Source of the DNA: CAVUEG01 sp963740525
GTDB lineage: Bacteria; Actinomycetota; Actinomycetes; Propionibacteriales; Nocardioidaceae
Reading direction: 5' to 3'
DNA length: 64,000 nucleotides
NCBI GenBank assembly: GCA_963740525.1
Contig: CAVUEG010000005.1
Location: forward strand, 62,001 to 126,000
The notes under the pieces are model-generated. The model searched no databases and had not been told where the DNA came from. It was given only the letters and a program-made list of their open reading frames with translations. Each line of letters opens with the position of its first letter. The first letter of the stretch is position 1. Shown piece after piece: positions 7,222-15,193 of the stretch. The position numbers and the translations under genes are program-made.

Positions 7222-8679
7222 TCACCCTGCCGGTTCGTCCGTGTTGAGCAGGTAGCCCCCGTCGCCGTTCGTGATCAGACCTTCGCGTTTGCGCTCGGTG
7301 CTGACCCTGCCGCTCGTCGTCGTGTAGGTCACGACGATCTCCACGGTGTTGCTGCCGGCCTGAGCCGTGGCGGACTTGATCTCCGAGGACCTGATGGAGC
7401 GCCAGAACGAGTAGTACGAGTCCCGACCCTGCTCCTTCAGGCTGGGACCGAGCATGTCCCAGGCCTGGGCGTTCCCGCCGGGGGCCTTGGCGTAGTACTC
7501 GCGGACGAAGGCTTCCTTCGCCCTAGGCCCGGAGGGCGACCCTCCCGCCGCGGTCTGGGTGTCGGCGGGCCCCTTCGTGCTCTGCTGCGACGGCTTCGAG
7601 GGCGCCGAGGACTTCGGCGACTTGGGGGACTGGGTGGGGCCGGCTTGCGGAGCACCGTCGGGCTGTGACCCGTCACCGAGTCGGGGGATGGCCCAGGCGC
7701 CGGCGACGACCAGCAGGAGCAGGGCTGCCACCACCAGTACGACCCGGGCGATACCGCGGCGGTCCCGGTCAGGCTCGGGAGAGGGGGCGGGCGCGCGGAC
7801 CGGGGCCGGGGTGGGAACTGGGGCCGGGCTGGGGGCCGTCGACTCCCGGGTCTGCGTCACGGTGGCCTCGGCGCCGTGAGTCTGGGCGAGTCGACGCAGC
7901 ACATGGCTGGCGTCCTGCATCGACCAGCGCGACTCGGGGTCGCGGTCGAGCATCCGCTGCAGGGCGGGCGCGAGGAACCCGGCCCGCTTCGGGGGCGGCG
8001 GCGCCTCCGACACGATGTTGTGAAGTACGGCGAGCGGGTTGGTGTGCGGCTCGTAGAGCGGGCGTCCCTCGACGGCGGCGTACAAGGTCGCGCCCAGCGC
8101 CCAGACGTCGTCCGCGGGTCCGGGCTCGGCGCCGCGGGCGAGCACGGGGGAGAAGTAGTTCGGCGTTCCGGTCACCAGGTCGGCTCCGGTGAGGGTCTGG
8201 TCACCCGTGGTCCGTGCGATCCCGAAGTCGCTGATCTTCGCGACGCCGTCCTCGCGGATCAGGACGTTCCCGGGCTTCACGTCACGGTGCATCGTGCCCG
8301 CCGCGTGCAGGGCGGACAGGCCGTCGGCGATCTGGGCGCCGATGTCCGCGACGGTGGCGGGATCCAGCGGCCCGTCCTGCTTGATCACCTCCGAGAGGGA
8401 GCGTCCGGGGACGTACTCCATCACCAGCCAGATCTGCCCGGAGTCCTCGACGACGTCGAAGATGGTGACCACGTGGGGGTGGTTCAGGCCGGCGGACGAG
8501 CGAGCCTCCCGAAGGGCTCGCGCAGAGTCGGTCACCGACTGCCCGGGCAGCAGACCGACCTGCTTGACGGCGACGACCCGGTGCAACCTCTCGTCCCGGC
8601 ACAGCCACACGGTGCCCATGCCGCCCTGGCCGATCGCCGACTCCACCTGGTAGCGGTCGCCGATCACGTCGGGCTGCAT
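7222..8679 (-). CDS. PknB-type serine/threonine protein kinase with a sensor ectodomain
   Basis: 485 residues. The kinase domain (about residues 8-265) has the glycine loop IGQGGMGTVW, the ATP-binding lysine in VVAVKQVG, the catalytic loop HRDVKPGNVL and the metal-binding DFGIA. Ala, Pro and Ser-rich sequence leads to one transmembrane helix (VVLVVAALLLLVVAGAWAIP, about 305-325). After a second low-complexity stretch, the last 100 residues (AKEAFVREYYAKAPGGNAQA onward) look like a small NTF2/SnoaL-like extracellular domain in place of PASTA repeats. It would sense something outside and phosphorylate cytoplasmic targets. Its stop is 28 nt past that of the convergent GNAT gene. All catalytic residues are present. 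Confidence 0.9.
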   Translation of the reverse strand: MQPDVIGDRYQVESAIGQGGMGTVWLCRDERLHRVVAVKQVGLLPGQSVTDSARALREARSSAGLNHPHVVTIFDVVEDSGQIWLVMEYVPGRSLSEVIKQDGPLDPATVADIGAQIADGLSALHAAGTMHRDVKPGNVLIREDGVAKISDFGIARTTGDQTLTGADLVTGTPNYFSPVLARGAEPGPADDVWALGATLYAAVEGRPLYEPHTNPLAVLHNIVSEAPPPPKRAGFLAPALQRMLDRDPESRWSMQDASHVLRRLAQTHGAEATVTQTRESTAPSPAPVPTPAPVRAPAPSPEPDRDRRGIARVVLVVAALLLLVVAGAWAIPRLGDGSQPDGAPQAGPTQSPKSPKSSAPSKPSQQSTKGPADTQTAAGGSPSGPRAKEAFVREYYAKAPGGNAQAWDMLGPSLKEQGRDSYYSFWRSIRSSEIKSATAQAGSNTVEIVVTYTTTSGRVSTERKREGLITNGDGGYLLNTDEPAG

Positions 8680-8779
8680 CGTGTCCCCTCGGTCAGGCTC
8701 CGTGGCCGGGCGCGCACGGAACGGTCCGTGGATGCTTACCCAACTCCGCCCGCGGGTACGCGCCTTCGTCCAGGTGACC

Positions 8780-9994
8780 TCAGACCAGCTCGCCGCGCTT
8801 CCTGCTCAGGTAGGCGCGCTCGGCGGAGTTCTGGGTGGCGGCGAGGGCGGCGTCGTACGCCGCCTTCGCCTCCGCTGTCCGGCCGAGCCTGCGGAGCAGG
8901 TCCGCGCGGGCGACGTGCCAGGCGTGGTAGCCCGTGAGGGGCAGCCGGTCGACGAGCGAGAGCGCGACCTCGGGACCGTCCAGCTCCGCGACCGCGACCG
9001 CCCGGTTGAGTGCGACGATCGGTGACGGGTCGATCCTGGTCAGCTGGTCGTAGAGCGCGATCACCTGCGACCAGTCCGTGTCCGACACGGCGGCGGCGTC
9101 GGTGTGGACGGCGTTGATGGCGGCGAGGATCTGGTAGCGGCCGGGTCGGTTGACCGCGAGGCACTCGCGGACCAGGTCGTGCCCCTCGGCGACCAGCGCG
9201 CTGTCCCAGCCGGCGCGGTCCTGCTCGCCGAGGGGGACCAGCTGCCCGTTCCGCACCCGAGCCTCGCGCCGCGCCTCGGTCAGCAGGAGCAGCGCGAGCA
9301 GCCCGGCCACCTCCTGCTCCTCGGGGAGCAGGAGACGCAGGATCCGGGTCAGCCGGATGGCCTCGCCCGTGAGCTCGGCTCGCACCGGGTCGCCGTCGCC
9401 GCTGGCGAGGTACCCCTCGTTGAAGACGAGGTACAGCACCGCCAGTACGCCGCCGAGCCGCTCGCTGAGGTCGGCGGCCTCGGGCACTCGGTAGGGCACC
9501 CTGGCCGCCGCGATCTTCTTCTTCGCCCGGGTGATCCGCTGCGCCATCGTGGTCTCGGGCACGAGGAACGCCTGCGCGATCTCGGCCACGGTCAGCCCAC
9601 CCAGGAGGCGGAGTGTCAGCGCGACCCGCGCGTCCGGTGCGAGCGCCGGGTGGCAGCAGGTGAACAGGAGCCGCAACCGGTCGTCCTCCACCAGCCCGGT
9701 GGGCTCGTGAGGCGTGTCGTCGTGCTGCATGAAGGCCGCCTGGTGCTTCGCGTCGCGCCGCTGCTCGCGGCGGATCCGGTCGATCGCGCGGTTGCCCGCG
9801 GTGACGGTGAGCCAGCCGCCGGGGTTGGGAGGTACGCCGGACTCGGGCCACTTCTCCAACGCGGCGACGAGCGCTTCGCCGGCGGCGTCCTCCGCGAGGT
9901 CGATGTCACCGAAGCGACGGACGAGGGAGGCGATCAGGCGGCCGTACTCCTCGCGGAAGACCCGCTCGACGGCCGCCGTCCCCTCCTCCGTCAC
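8780..9994 (-). CDS. ECF42-type RNA polymerase sigma factor with C-terminal TPR-like extension
   Basis: 404 residues from the GTG at 9994 (VTEEGTAAVERVFREEYGRL), 14 nt after the YCII gene upstream. Sigma region 2 is at about 10-75 (DIDLAEDAAGEALVAALEKW), region 4 at about 110-165 (RVALTLRLLGGLTVAEIAQA with AQRITRAKKKI). The long helical C-terminus (from LYLVFNEGYLASGDGDP to the AEAKAAYDAAL repeats) is the hallmark of the ECF42 group, whose members are encoded next to DGPF/YCII proteins as here. No classical anti-sigma factor accompanies that group; the extension is thought to control activity. An upstream in-frame start would overlap the YCII gene and is less likely. Confidence 0.9.
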   Translation of the reverse strand: MTEEGTAAVERVFREEYGRLIASLVRRFGDIDLAEDAAGEALVAALEKWPESGVPPNPGGWLTVTAGNRAIDRIRREQRRDAKHQAAFMQHDDTPHEPTGLVEDDRLRLLFTCCHPALAPDARVALTLRLLGGLTVAEIAQAFLVPETTMAQRITRAKKKIAAARVPYRVPEAADLSERLGGVLAVLYLVFNEGYLASGDGDPVRAELTGEAIRLTRILRLLLPEEQEVAGLLALLLLTEARREARVRNGQLVPLGEQDRAGWDSALVAEGHDLVRECLAVNRPGRYQILAAINAVHTDAAAVSDTDWSQVIALYDQLTRIDPSPIVALNRAVAVAELDGPEVALSLVDRLPLTGYHAWHVARADLLRRLGRTAEAKAAYDAALAATQNSAERAYLSRKRGELV

Positions 9995-10008
9995 TCGTCG
10001 GCCCTGTC

Positions 10009-10371
10009 TCAGTCGAGACCGCCGAACGGGCGGACCTCGACCTTGCCTCGGCACGCCTTGGATCCCTCGGCCGCGAGCCTGAGCGCCACGTCGAGGTCGG
10101 GGGCGTCGATCACCCAGAAGCCGCCGAGGACCTCCTTGGTCTCGAGGTACGGCCCGTCGGTCATCACGGGCGTCTCACCCCGGCCGTCGACGACCGTCGC
10201 GGTCGACGCCGACTCGAGCCCGCCGGCGAAGACCCAGTAGCCGTCGGCCTGGAGCTTGTCGTTGAAGACGCCGGTCGCGGCGAGCGCCTCTTCCATCTCG
10301 TCCTTGGAGGCGTAGTTGCCGTACTCGTCCACCTCGGCGGGGCCATGGACGGCCAACAGGTACTGCGTCAT
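10009..10371 (-). CDS. YCII/DGPF domain protein, partner of the ECF42 sigma factor
   Basis: 120 residues; the ATG at 10371 is preceded by AAGGAGAA. The sequence MTQYLLAVHGPAEVDEYGNY, then VMTDGPYLETKEVLGGFWVI with the DGP-x-x-ETKE signature and KACRGKVEVRPF, is a textbook YCII (DGPF) domain, a ferredoxin-like fold of about 110 residues. It is co-directional with the ECF42 gene and 14 nt upstream of it, so both probably share one mRNA. Members of this family are the usual neighbours and likely regulatory targets of ECF42 factors. The chemistry of YCII proteins is mostly unknown. Confidence 0.9.
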   Translation of the reverse strand: MTQYLLAVHGPAEVDEYGNYASKDEMEEALAATGVFNDKLQADGYWVFAGGLESASTATVVDGRGETPVMTDGPYLETKEVLGGFWVIDAPDLDVALRLAAEGSKACRGKVEVRPFGGLD

Positions 10372-10580
10372 GCCACTTCTCCTTCAGTTGCTGGCGGTCC
10401 CGATGACCGCTTCCACTCTCACCACGAACGGCCTTCCGTGGATACGACAACCTGCCACAACCGGCCAACAGGGACCCCGCCCGGCCCGTGCTTTTTTCGG
10501 CCGACCAATGAACCGGGCCACCCCCTCAGGTGTCGTACGGGTGGATCATCAGATGGCGACGTTTCGTGAAGGTGATGCGG

Positions 10581-11075
10581 ATGGCACGCGAGGAGTACGT
10601 CAGGGAGGTGTACGACGCGTCGTACCGACGTCTCGTGGTCCAGCTGTTCGCCCTCACCGGTGACCTCGCCGACGCCGAGGATGCCGTCCAGGAGGCCTTC
10701 CTCAAGGCCCTCGCCAAGGGACAGCTGTTCGCCAACGTCGACAACAGCGAAGCCTGGTTGCGCACCGTCGCCCTCAACCACGTGCGCAACCGGTGGCGTC
10801 ACGCGGAAGTGGTTCGCAAACTTCGGACGAAGGTGCCCGGTCCGACCCCTGACGCCGAGGTCGACCCCGAGCACGTCGCCCTCGTCGAGGCACTCGGAAA
10901 GCTCGACCTGCCGCACCGCACCGTCGTGGTGCTCCACTACCTCGCCGACCGATCCATCGGGGACATCTCCCGGGAGCTCGGCGTCCCAGAAGGAACCGTC
11001 AAGACGCGTCTGGCCCGCGGCCGAGAGCTGCTGGCGCCGCTGATGTCAGAGTCCGAGGAGGCCGACCATGTCTGA
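10581..11075 (+). CDS. SigE-family ECF RNA polymerase sigma factor
   Basis: 164 residues from the ATG at 10581 (MAREEYVREVYDASYRRLVV), chosen because GAAGG lies 8 nt upstream; ATG 10575 is also in frame. Region 2 includes DLADAEDAVQEAFLKALAKG and AWLRTVALNHVRNRWRH; region 4 includes LPHRTVVVLHYLADRSIGDI and LGVPEGTVKTRLARGRELL. It is short and has no extra C-terminal domain. The downstream gene overlaps it by 8 nt and encodes a one-span membrane protein, which is the expected arrangement of a sigma factor with a membrane-bound regulator. It is divergent from the ECF42/YCII pair. Confidence 0.85.
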   Translation: MAREEYVREVYDASYRRLVVQLFALTGDLADAEDAVQEAFLKALAKGQLFANVDNSEAWLRTVALNHVRNRWRHAEVVRKLRTKVPGPTPDAEVDPEHVALVEALGKLDLPHRTVVVLHYLADRSIGDISRELGVPEGTVKTRLARGRELLAPLMSESEEADHV

Positions 11076-12306
11076 GCTTGATCGACTGGGTGCGGTCGGC
11101 CAGCTGGTCCGCCAGCCCGCCTTCGAGGAGCTCCTCGAGGCCCGGCGCCGTCGTACGCTGCGGGCTCGTATCGCCACGGCCGCCGTACTCGCCGTCGCCG
11201 CCACCGTGACAGTGGGTGCGCTCGCCGCGATCGGCGACGACCTGCGGGTGGATCCACCGCCGGCCGACCTGTCCCCGTCCCCGTCTCCGTCTCCGTCGCA
11301 GACGAAGGTCTTCGAGGTCCCCGCCGGTCAGCAGACGGTCAGTCCCGACATCGGACCCGCCGACCTCACCGGGTTCCAGGTTCTCGCCACCGTGACCAAC
11401 ACCCAACCCCGCCACGTCGGTGACACCTATCTCTCTGCCACCGTCACTGCCCATGTCGACACCAGCTCCATCGTGTACGACTGCCGGTCCCACGAGGTGC
11501 CCACCTGGATCGCCTTCGCCGATGGGGATCTCGTCTCAGACAGTCCGGGTGGGGCTCACGACTGGTGGACCTTCCGCAAGTGCGAGTCGGGCGATCCGAT
11601 GTCGCTCGCACCCGCCGCCGACCTGAACGGGTTCATCGACAAGGTGGTCGGCCTCGAGCAGAAGACCGCACGGGTCTTCGCCATGGCTCCTCCGTCCCAG
11701 GAGCTGTTGGACTGCATCGCGGGGGACGGGTCCGGGGGCTACTGCCCGGTGCCCGAACCGCTCAAGGCGACGGACGCAGAGTTCGGGTTCCGGATCTACG
11801 ACGACCCGGCTGTGCCGCCGGTGATGCAGCTGTTCGACGATGCGGGGAACGGCGAGCCCTGGTACTTCGGGGCGTTGACCAGCATCGATGGAGTTGCCTG
11901 GCTCCTCGACCGGGCTGTGGTCGCTGCCCCTGACTCCCACCGGCTGGCCTTCGAGCTGCCGGCATCGGACCCCGAGCACGTCGTCGACGTGTACGTCGGC
12001 CGCGGCCCGCACCGGGAGCGTTGCCTGAAGCAGCACGCGGACGAGCTCCCGGACTGGGAGTCGACCGACACCCACGTCTACGAGGCTGCGGTCGAGCAGG
12101 TCTGCGGCGTCGACCTCCGGCTGCTCGTCGACGGCAACCCGATCGCCCCCGTGGCAGTGGACCCCCACGGCACCGGCCACTTCACGGAGCTGGGCGCGCG
12201 CCTACCGAGCGGAACCGACCACCAGGTCGAGGTGCAGGTCGTGCGCGGCGATCCCCGAGACATCCGCTACGCCGTCGTCGTGCGCACCCTGACCCAGCTG
12301 CCCTGA
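11068..12306 (+). CDS. One-span membrane protein, candidate anti-sigma partner
   Basis: 412 residues. The ATG at 11068 overlaps the end of the sigma gene by 8 nt. About 32 cytoplasmic residues (MSELDRLGAVGQLVRQPAFE, then an Arg-rich LLEARRRRTLRAR) precede one transmembrane helix (IATAAVLAVAATVTVGALAA, about 34-54). A linker of repeated Ser-Pro follows, then about 330 exported residues of mostly beta character without a domain I recognise. The short cytoplasmic part lacks the His-x3-Cys-x2-Cys zinc motif of classical anti-sigma factors. The coupling to the sigma gene makes a signal-sensing role likely, but this is inference. Confidence 0.6.
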   Translation: MSELDRLGAVGQLVRQPAFEELLEARRRRTLRARIATAAVLAVAATVTVGALAAIGDDLRVDPPPADLSPSPSPSPSQTKVFEVPAGQQTVSPDIGPADLTGFQVLATVTNTQPRHVGDTYLSATVTAHVDTSSIVYDCRSHEVPTWIAFADGDLVSDSPGGAHDWWTFRKCESGDPMSLAPAADLNGFIDKVVGLEQKTARVFAMAPPSQELLDCIAGDGSGGYCPVPEPLKATDAEFGFRIYDDPAVPPVMQLFDDAGNGEPWYFGALTSIDGVAWLLDRAVVAAPDSHRLAFELPASDPEHVVDVYVGRGPHRERCLKQHADELPDWESTDTHVYEAAVEQVCGVDLRLLVDGNPIAPVAVDPHGTGHFTELGARLPSGTDHQVEVQVVRGDPRDIRYAVVVRTLTQLP

Positions 12307-12329
12307 GTCATCCACCGAGGAGAAGCACC

Positions 12330-13001
12330 ATGAACCGACACCCGCGACCCGAGGTCGTCTCGGCCCTTGTCGCCACGCTAGGCCTGCTGTTGACCTCCTG
12401 CTCCGGCAGCTCACCCGGCGGAAGGGCCGACCACCCGCATCCGGTCGGAGAAGAGGCCGCGGTCGCGCCGGGGACGCACCGGATCTCCTTCCTCGCGAAG
12501 CCCGGGGTGGAGACTCCGCAAGCCCTGGTCGAGGTCCCGAGCGGCTTCGAGGACGGCGACGACTGGTACGTCGTGTCGCACGATGGAGACGCGTTCCTGG
12601 GCCTGTCGATGGTCGGGCGGGTCCAGCGCGACGCCTGCCTGCGGCCGCTGCATGATGGCGCCGCTCCCGGACCCTCCGTCGAGGACCTGGCCGCCGCTCT
12701 CGTCGCCCAGAAGTCGACCCGCGCGTCCGTGCCGAAGCCGGTGACCCTCGCGGGGTCCAGGGGTCTGTACGTCGAGCTGGCCGGTCCCCACGACCTTCGC
12801 GCCTGCGATGCGGATCCCGGGCTCTGGGACGGTCGTGGGATCTACAAGGACGACCAGGTCGACGAGGTGTGGATCCTCGACGTCGACGGCCAGCGCCTCG
12901 TGGTCGACGCGGCGTACGGACCGACCTCCACGGCTTCGGAGCGCGACCAGCTCACGTCGATGGTCGAGTCACTGCAGTTCGTGGCGGCGACCTCGGGGTA
13001 A
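12330..13001 (+). CDS. Secreted lipoprotein of unknown function
   Basis: 223 residues starting at the ATG at 12330 with CGAGGAG before it. A signal peptide ends in the lipobox LLTSC (about residues 20-24), so the mature protein should be lipid-anchored outside the membrane. The mature part is small and globular with segments VEVPSGFEDGDDWYVVSHDG and VDEVWILDVDGQRLVVDAAY. No named domain is recognised. It is 23 nt behind the 412-residue membrane protein and probably in its operon. It may deliver or modulate the signal sensed by that protein, which is a guess from position only. Confidence 0.6.
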   Translation: MNRHPRPEVVSALVATLGLLLTSCSGSSPGGRADHPHPVGEEAAVAPGTHRISFLAKPGVETPQALVEVPSGFEDGDDWYVVSHDGDAFLGLSMVGRVQRDACLRPLHDGAAPGPSVEDLAAALVAQKSTRASVPKPVTLAGSRGLYVELAGPHDLRACDADPGLWDGRGIYKDDQVDEVWILDVDGQRLVVDAAYGPTSTASERDQLTSMVESLQFVAATSG

Positions 13002-13043
13002 GGCCTCCTGTCACCCCGCCGCGGCCACCGCCAGAGCGCACGG

Positions 13044-13466
13044 CTAGGCCGGCCGCCGCCACGCGAGTCGAGCGATGCTGAGAAGCAGGAGTGCCTCGAC
13101 GATGCTGCCGGCGACGTAGTACACCCAGGTCTCACCGATGCATGACGCGAGAACCGTGATCGCGTAGACCAGACTGACGACGACGTTCGCCATTCTGTTG
13201 ACCCGAGCTGGCAGGACCAGGGACAGCACCAGCATCAGGATCGGGACCAGGACGTAGACCAGGGTCAGGGTCAGGAACACCTGGTCAACGGTGAAGGCCG
13301 TGCGCGCGACCGTCCCATCGAGTGCTGCCTCGAGGACGTCGGCCCGGTAGAAGGTGAAGATGTCGACGTAGGCGAAGACGAACAGCGTCGTGATCCACAG
13401 CGCGCTGATCACGAGCCTCACGTCGATGCGGGTGTCCCGGTCGTGGCTGACGGTGGTTGTGCTCAT
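13044..13466 (-). CDS. DUF6326-like four-helix membrane protein
   Basis: 140 residues beginning MSTTTVSHDRDTRIDVRLVI, followed by four hydrophobic helices: ISALWITTLFVFAYVDIFTF, VFLTLTLVYVLVPILMLVLS, VVVSLVYAITVLASCIGETW, and the final YYVAGSIVEALLLLSIARLA. The conserved pattern SALW...YVDIFTFY resembles proteins annotated DUF6326, small inner-membrane proteins of unknown role. It is convergent with the lipoprotein gene (42 nt between stops) and is followed upstream by a 116-nt gap. Confidence 0.6.
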   Translation of the reverse strand: MSTTTVSHDRDTRIDVRLVISALWITTLFVFAYVDIFTFYRADVLEAALDGTVARTAFTVDQVFLTLTLVYVLVPILMLVLSLVLPARVNRMANVVVSLVYAITVLASCIGETWVYYVAGSIVEALLLLSIARLAWRRPA

Positions 13467-13582
13467 GGCGATCGACTCCTCGGACGGCGACGAGGGGTCA
13501 AGTGTGTGGCCGGGTGAGCCCTGGCCGCATCGGGGTCGGACCCCGGTTCACCCCTGACCGCCGCGTCCTCGAGGCGCGTCAG

Positions 13583-13879
13583 TCAGCCGTCCTCGAGGTA
13601 GCCCGTCTCGGGGTCGATCTGGGCCAGGAACGAGCGGATGTGGTCTCGATGCTGCTCCGCGGAATGATGCGGCGTCGGGCTCAGACTGAACCCGTAGCCG
13701 TCGTTGCGCCCGGTCAGCCAGGTGTAGTGGGTGCCGCCGTACTCGTCGGGCCGGAGGGCGAAGCGCTCGCCGTCCACCTCGAGGGTGAGCGTCGTGCCGT
13801 CCGGCTGCTCTCCGGTGCCGGGCTGCACACCGGGTACGCCGGACGGCTCGGCGTCGTCCGCGTGGTGAACCTCCTTCAT
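13583..13879 (-). CDS. Hypothetical 98-residue protein
   Basis: A soluble small protein beginning MKEVHHADDAEPSGVPGVQP and containing TTLTLEVDGERFALRPDEYG and TWLTGRNDGYGFSLSPTPHH. No domain is recognised. The start codon lacks a strong upstream Shine-Dalgarno sequence, but the gene lies only 10 nt behind the gene above it on the same strand, so translational coupling would serve. I regard it as the last gene of a three-gene operon (15126 to 13583). Confidence 0.5.
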   Translation of the reverse strand: MKEVHHADDAEPSGVPGVQPGTGEQPDGTTLTLEVDGERFALRPDEYGGTHYTWLTGRNDGYGFSLSPTPHHSAEQHRDHIRSFLAQIDPETGYLEDG

Positions 13880-13889
13880 GCGTTCACGC

Positions 13890-14126
13890 TCAGCTCTCCG
13901 GCAGCGCCTTGAAGTCGCGCTTCACGGAGCGGTACCAGCCCATCCCGGCGATGGGGTTCTTCCACCGCCCCTTCATGTCCTTGAGCGCGGCCTCGTGGGA
14001 GGAGTCGCCGTTGGCGACCACCTCCTTGAGGTGGCGGTCCTGCGCCTTGATGATCTCGTCGGCGGTCTGCCCCTGGTGGGAGAGGTCGCACGGACCTCCG
14101 AGCTGCTTGCAGGTCATGGTCTTCAC
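13890..14126 (-). CDS. Small MTCKQLGG-motif protein (DUF1059-like)
   Basis: 78 residues from the GTG at 14126, which has GGAG about 9 nt upstream and gives the family-typical beginning VKTMTCKQLGGPCDLSHQGQ. The rest is helical and charged (TADEIIKAQDRHLKEVVANG) and ends RDFKALPES. Short bacterial proteins with the MTCKQLGG start are common and uncharacterised; the two close Cys residues (CKQLGGPC) could bind metal or form a disulfide. It begins 16 nt after the stop of the toroid-fold gene upstream and is followed 10 nt later by another small gene. Confidence 0.6.
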   Translation of the reverse strand: MKTMTCKQLGGPCDLSHQGQTADEIIKAQDRHLKEVVANGDSSHEAALKDMKGRWKNPIAGMGWYRSVKRDFKALPES

Positions 14127-14142
14127 GAGCCAGAGTCTCCGA

Positions 14143-15126
14143 TCAGTTACGGCCACCTGGTGTGGCGTTGTGTCGATCGTGCCAGTCGAGGACCCGCATG
14201 GCCCGCAACGTGTTCCACCGGCTCGGCCGACCGTCGCCGTCCTCGAGCTCGAAGTGGGTCTCGCCGGGGTGGGTGTTCTCCAGCAGCCAGGTGCCGTCCG
14301 GCTGTCGCTTGTCGCGGACCAGCTGAACCGCCTCGACCAGGCGCTCATCGGGGGCGCTGCCCGTGCGGCGGAAGTGATCCAGTCCCCGGAGTACGTCGTA
14401 GTTCCACTGTGGCGGCCAGGAGAACTGCAGCCATGCCTCGTCCGCCACCTCGCCGGTGCTCTTGCGCCGGAAGAGCCGCCGCTCCAGGAGGTACTCCTCG
14501 CCACGCCGGCGAGCCTCCGCGACGGCGACAGTGCCGCCTGACCTCTCGTACTCGAGCAGACCCTCGATGACACAGATCGTCGAGTGGAACGACGACACCG
14601 TGGCGCCGTTCTCGGCCTCGCAGTTCCAGCCACCGTCGTCGAGCTGCTGGGCCAGCAGGCCCGTGACCAGGCCGTCGACGTCCGCACCGAAGTAGGCGCC
14701 GATCACGAGCGTCTGGCCGTTGATGCACGGCTCGACCTCGCCGTCGAAGAACCGCTCACCGTCGTGCTCCCAGCGGCAGTTCGCGGTGACCAGGGCGATG
14801 GTCTCGCGGGCCGCCGGTGCCTGCGGGTCGAGGCCGAGGTCGTGCAGCAGCCTCAGCGTCGGCAGGGTCGCGCTCCAGGGTTGACCGCCGCCGAAGTCCG
14901 GCTGCTCGCCGGCCCGCCACGCGTCGAGGACGTAGCGCGGGAAGCAGGCGCCTCCGGCCCACTGCCCGTCCGCGTCTCGTACGGCGAGCAGGCGGGCTCC
15001 CCAGCCCTCCGTCTCGACGCGCGCTCGTTCCTCGGCGACCCGGTCCTCCGGCGACTCGGTCAGGTCGCGCAGCACCTGCCACCGGATCGCAGGGTCACCG
15101 TCGAGCAGCCAGTCCAAGACCTCCAT
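14143..15126 (-). CDS. Alpha/alpha-toroid protein related to prenyltransferase/squalene-cyclase repeats
   Basis: 327 residues from the ATG at 15126 (MEVLDWLLDGDPAIRWQVLR). It has repeated helix pairs with the QxxDGGW-type turn of toroid proteins: DADGQWAGGACFPRYVLDAW, then LAQQLDDGGWNCEAENGATV, then KRQPDGTWLLENTHPG. These repeats form the fold of squalene-hopene cyclase and prenyltransferase subunits, but the cyclase DxDD catalytic motif is not seen, so a cyclase role is doubtful. Soluble, no signal peptide. It is the first gene of a compact three-gene set with the MTCKQLGG protein and a 98-residue protein. Confidence 0.6.
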   Translation of the reverse strand: MEVLDWLLDGDPAIRWQVLRDLTESPEDRVAEERARVETEGWGARLLAVRDADGQWAGGACFPRYVLDAWRAGEQPDFGGGQPWSATLPTLRLLHDLGLDPQAPAARETIALVTANCRWEHDGERFFDGEVEPCINGQTLVIGAYFGADVDGLVTGLLAQQLDDGGWNCEAENGATVSSFHSTICVIEGLLEYERSGGTVAVAEARRRGEEYLLERRLFRRKSTGEVADEAWLQFSWPPQWNYDVLRGLDHFRRTGSAPDERLVEAVQLVRDKRQPDGTWLLENTHPGETHFELEDGDGRPSRWNTLRAMRVLDWHDRHNATPGGRN

Positions 15127-15193
15127 GGCGGCATCGTAGGCACCCGGCCTTCTCGGACGACAGCCTCTTGACGTGTCGCCTAGATTGCCGCGC

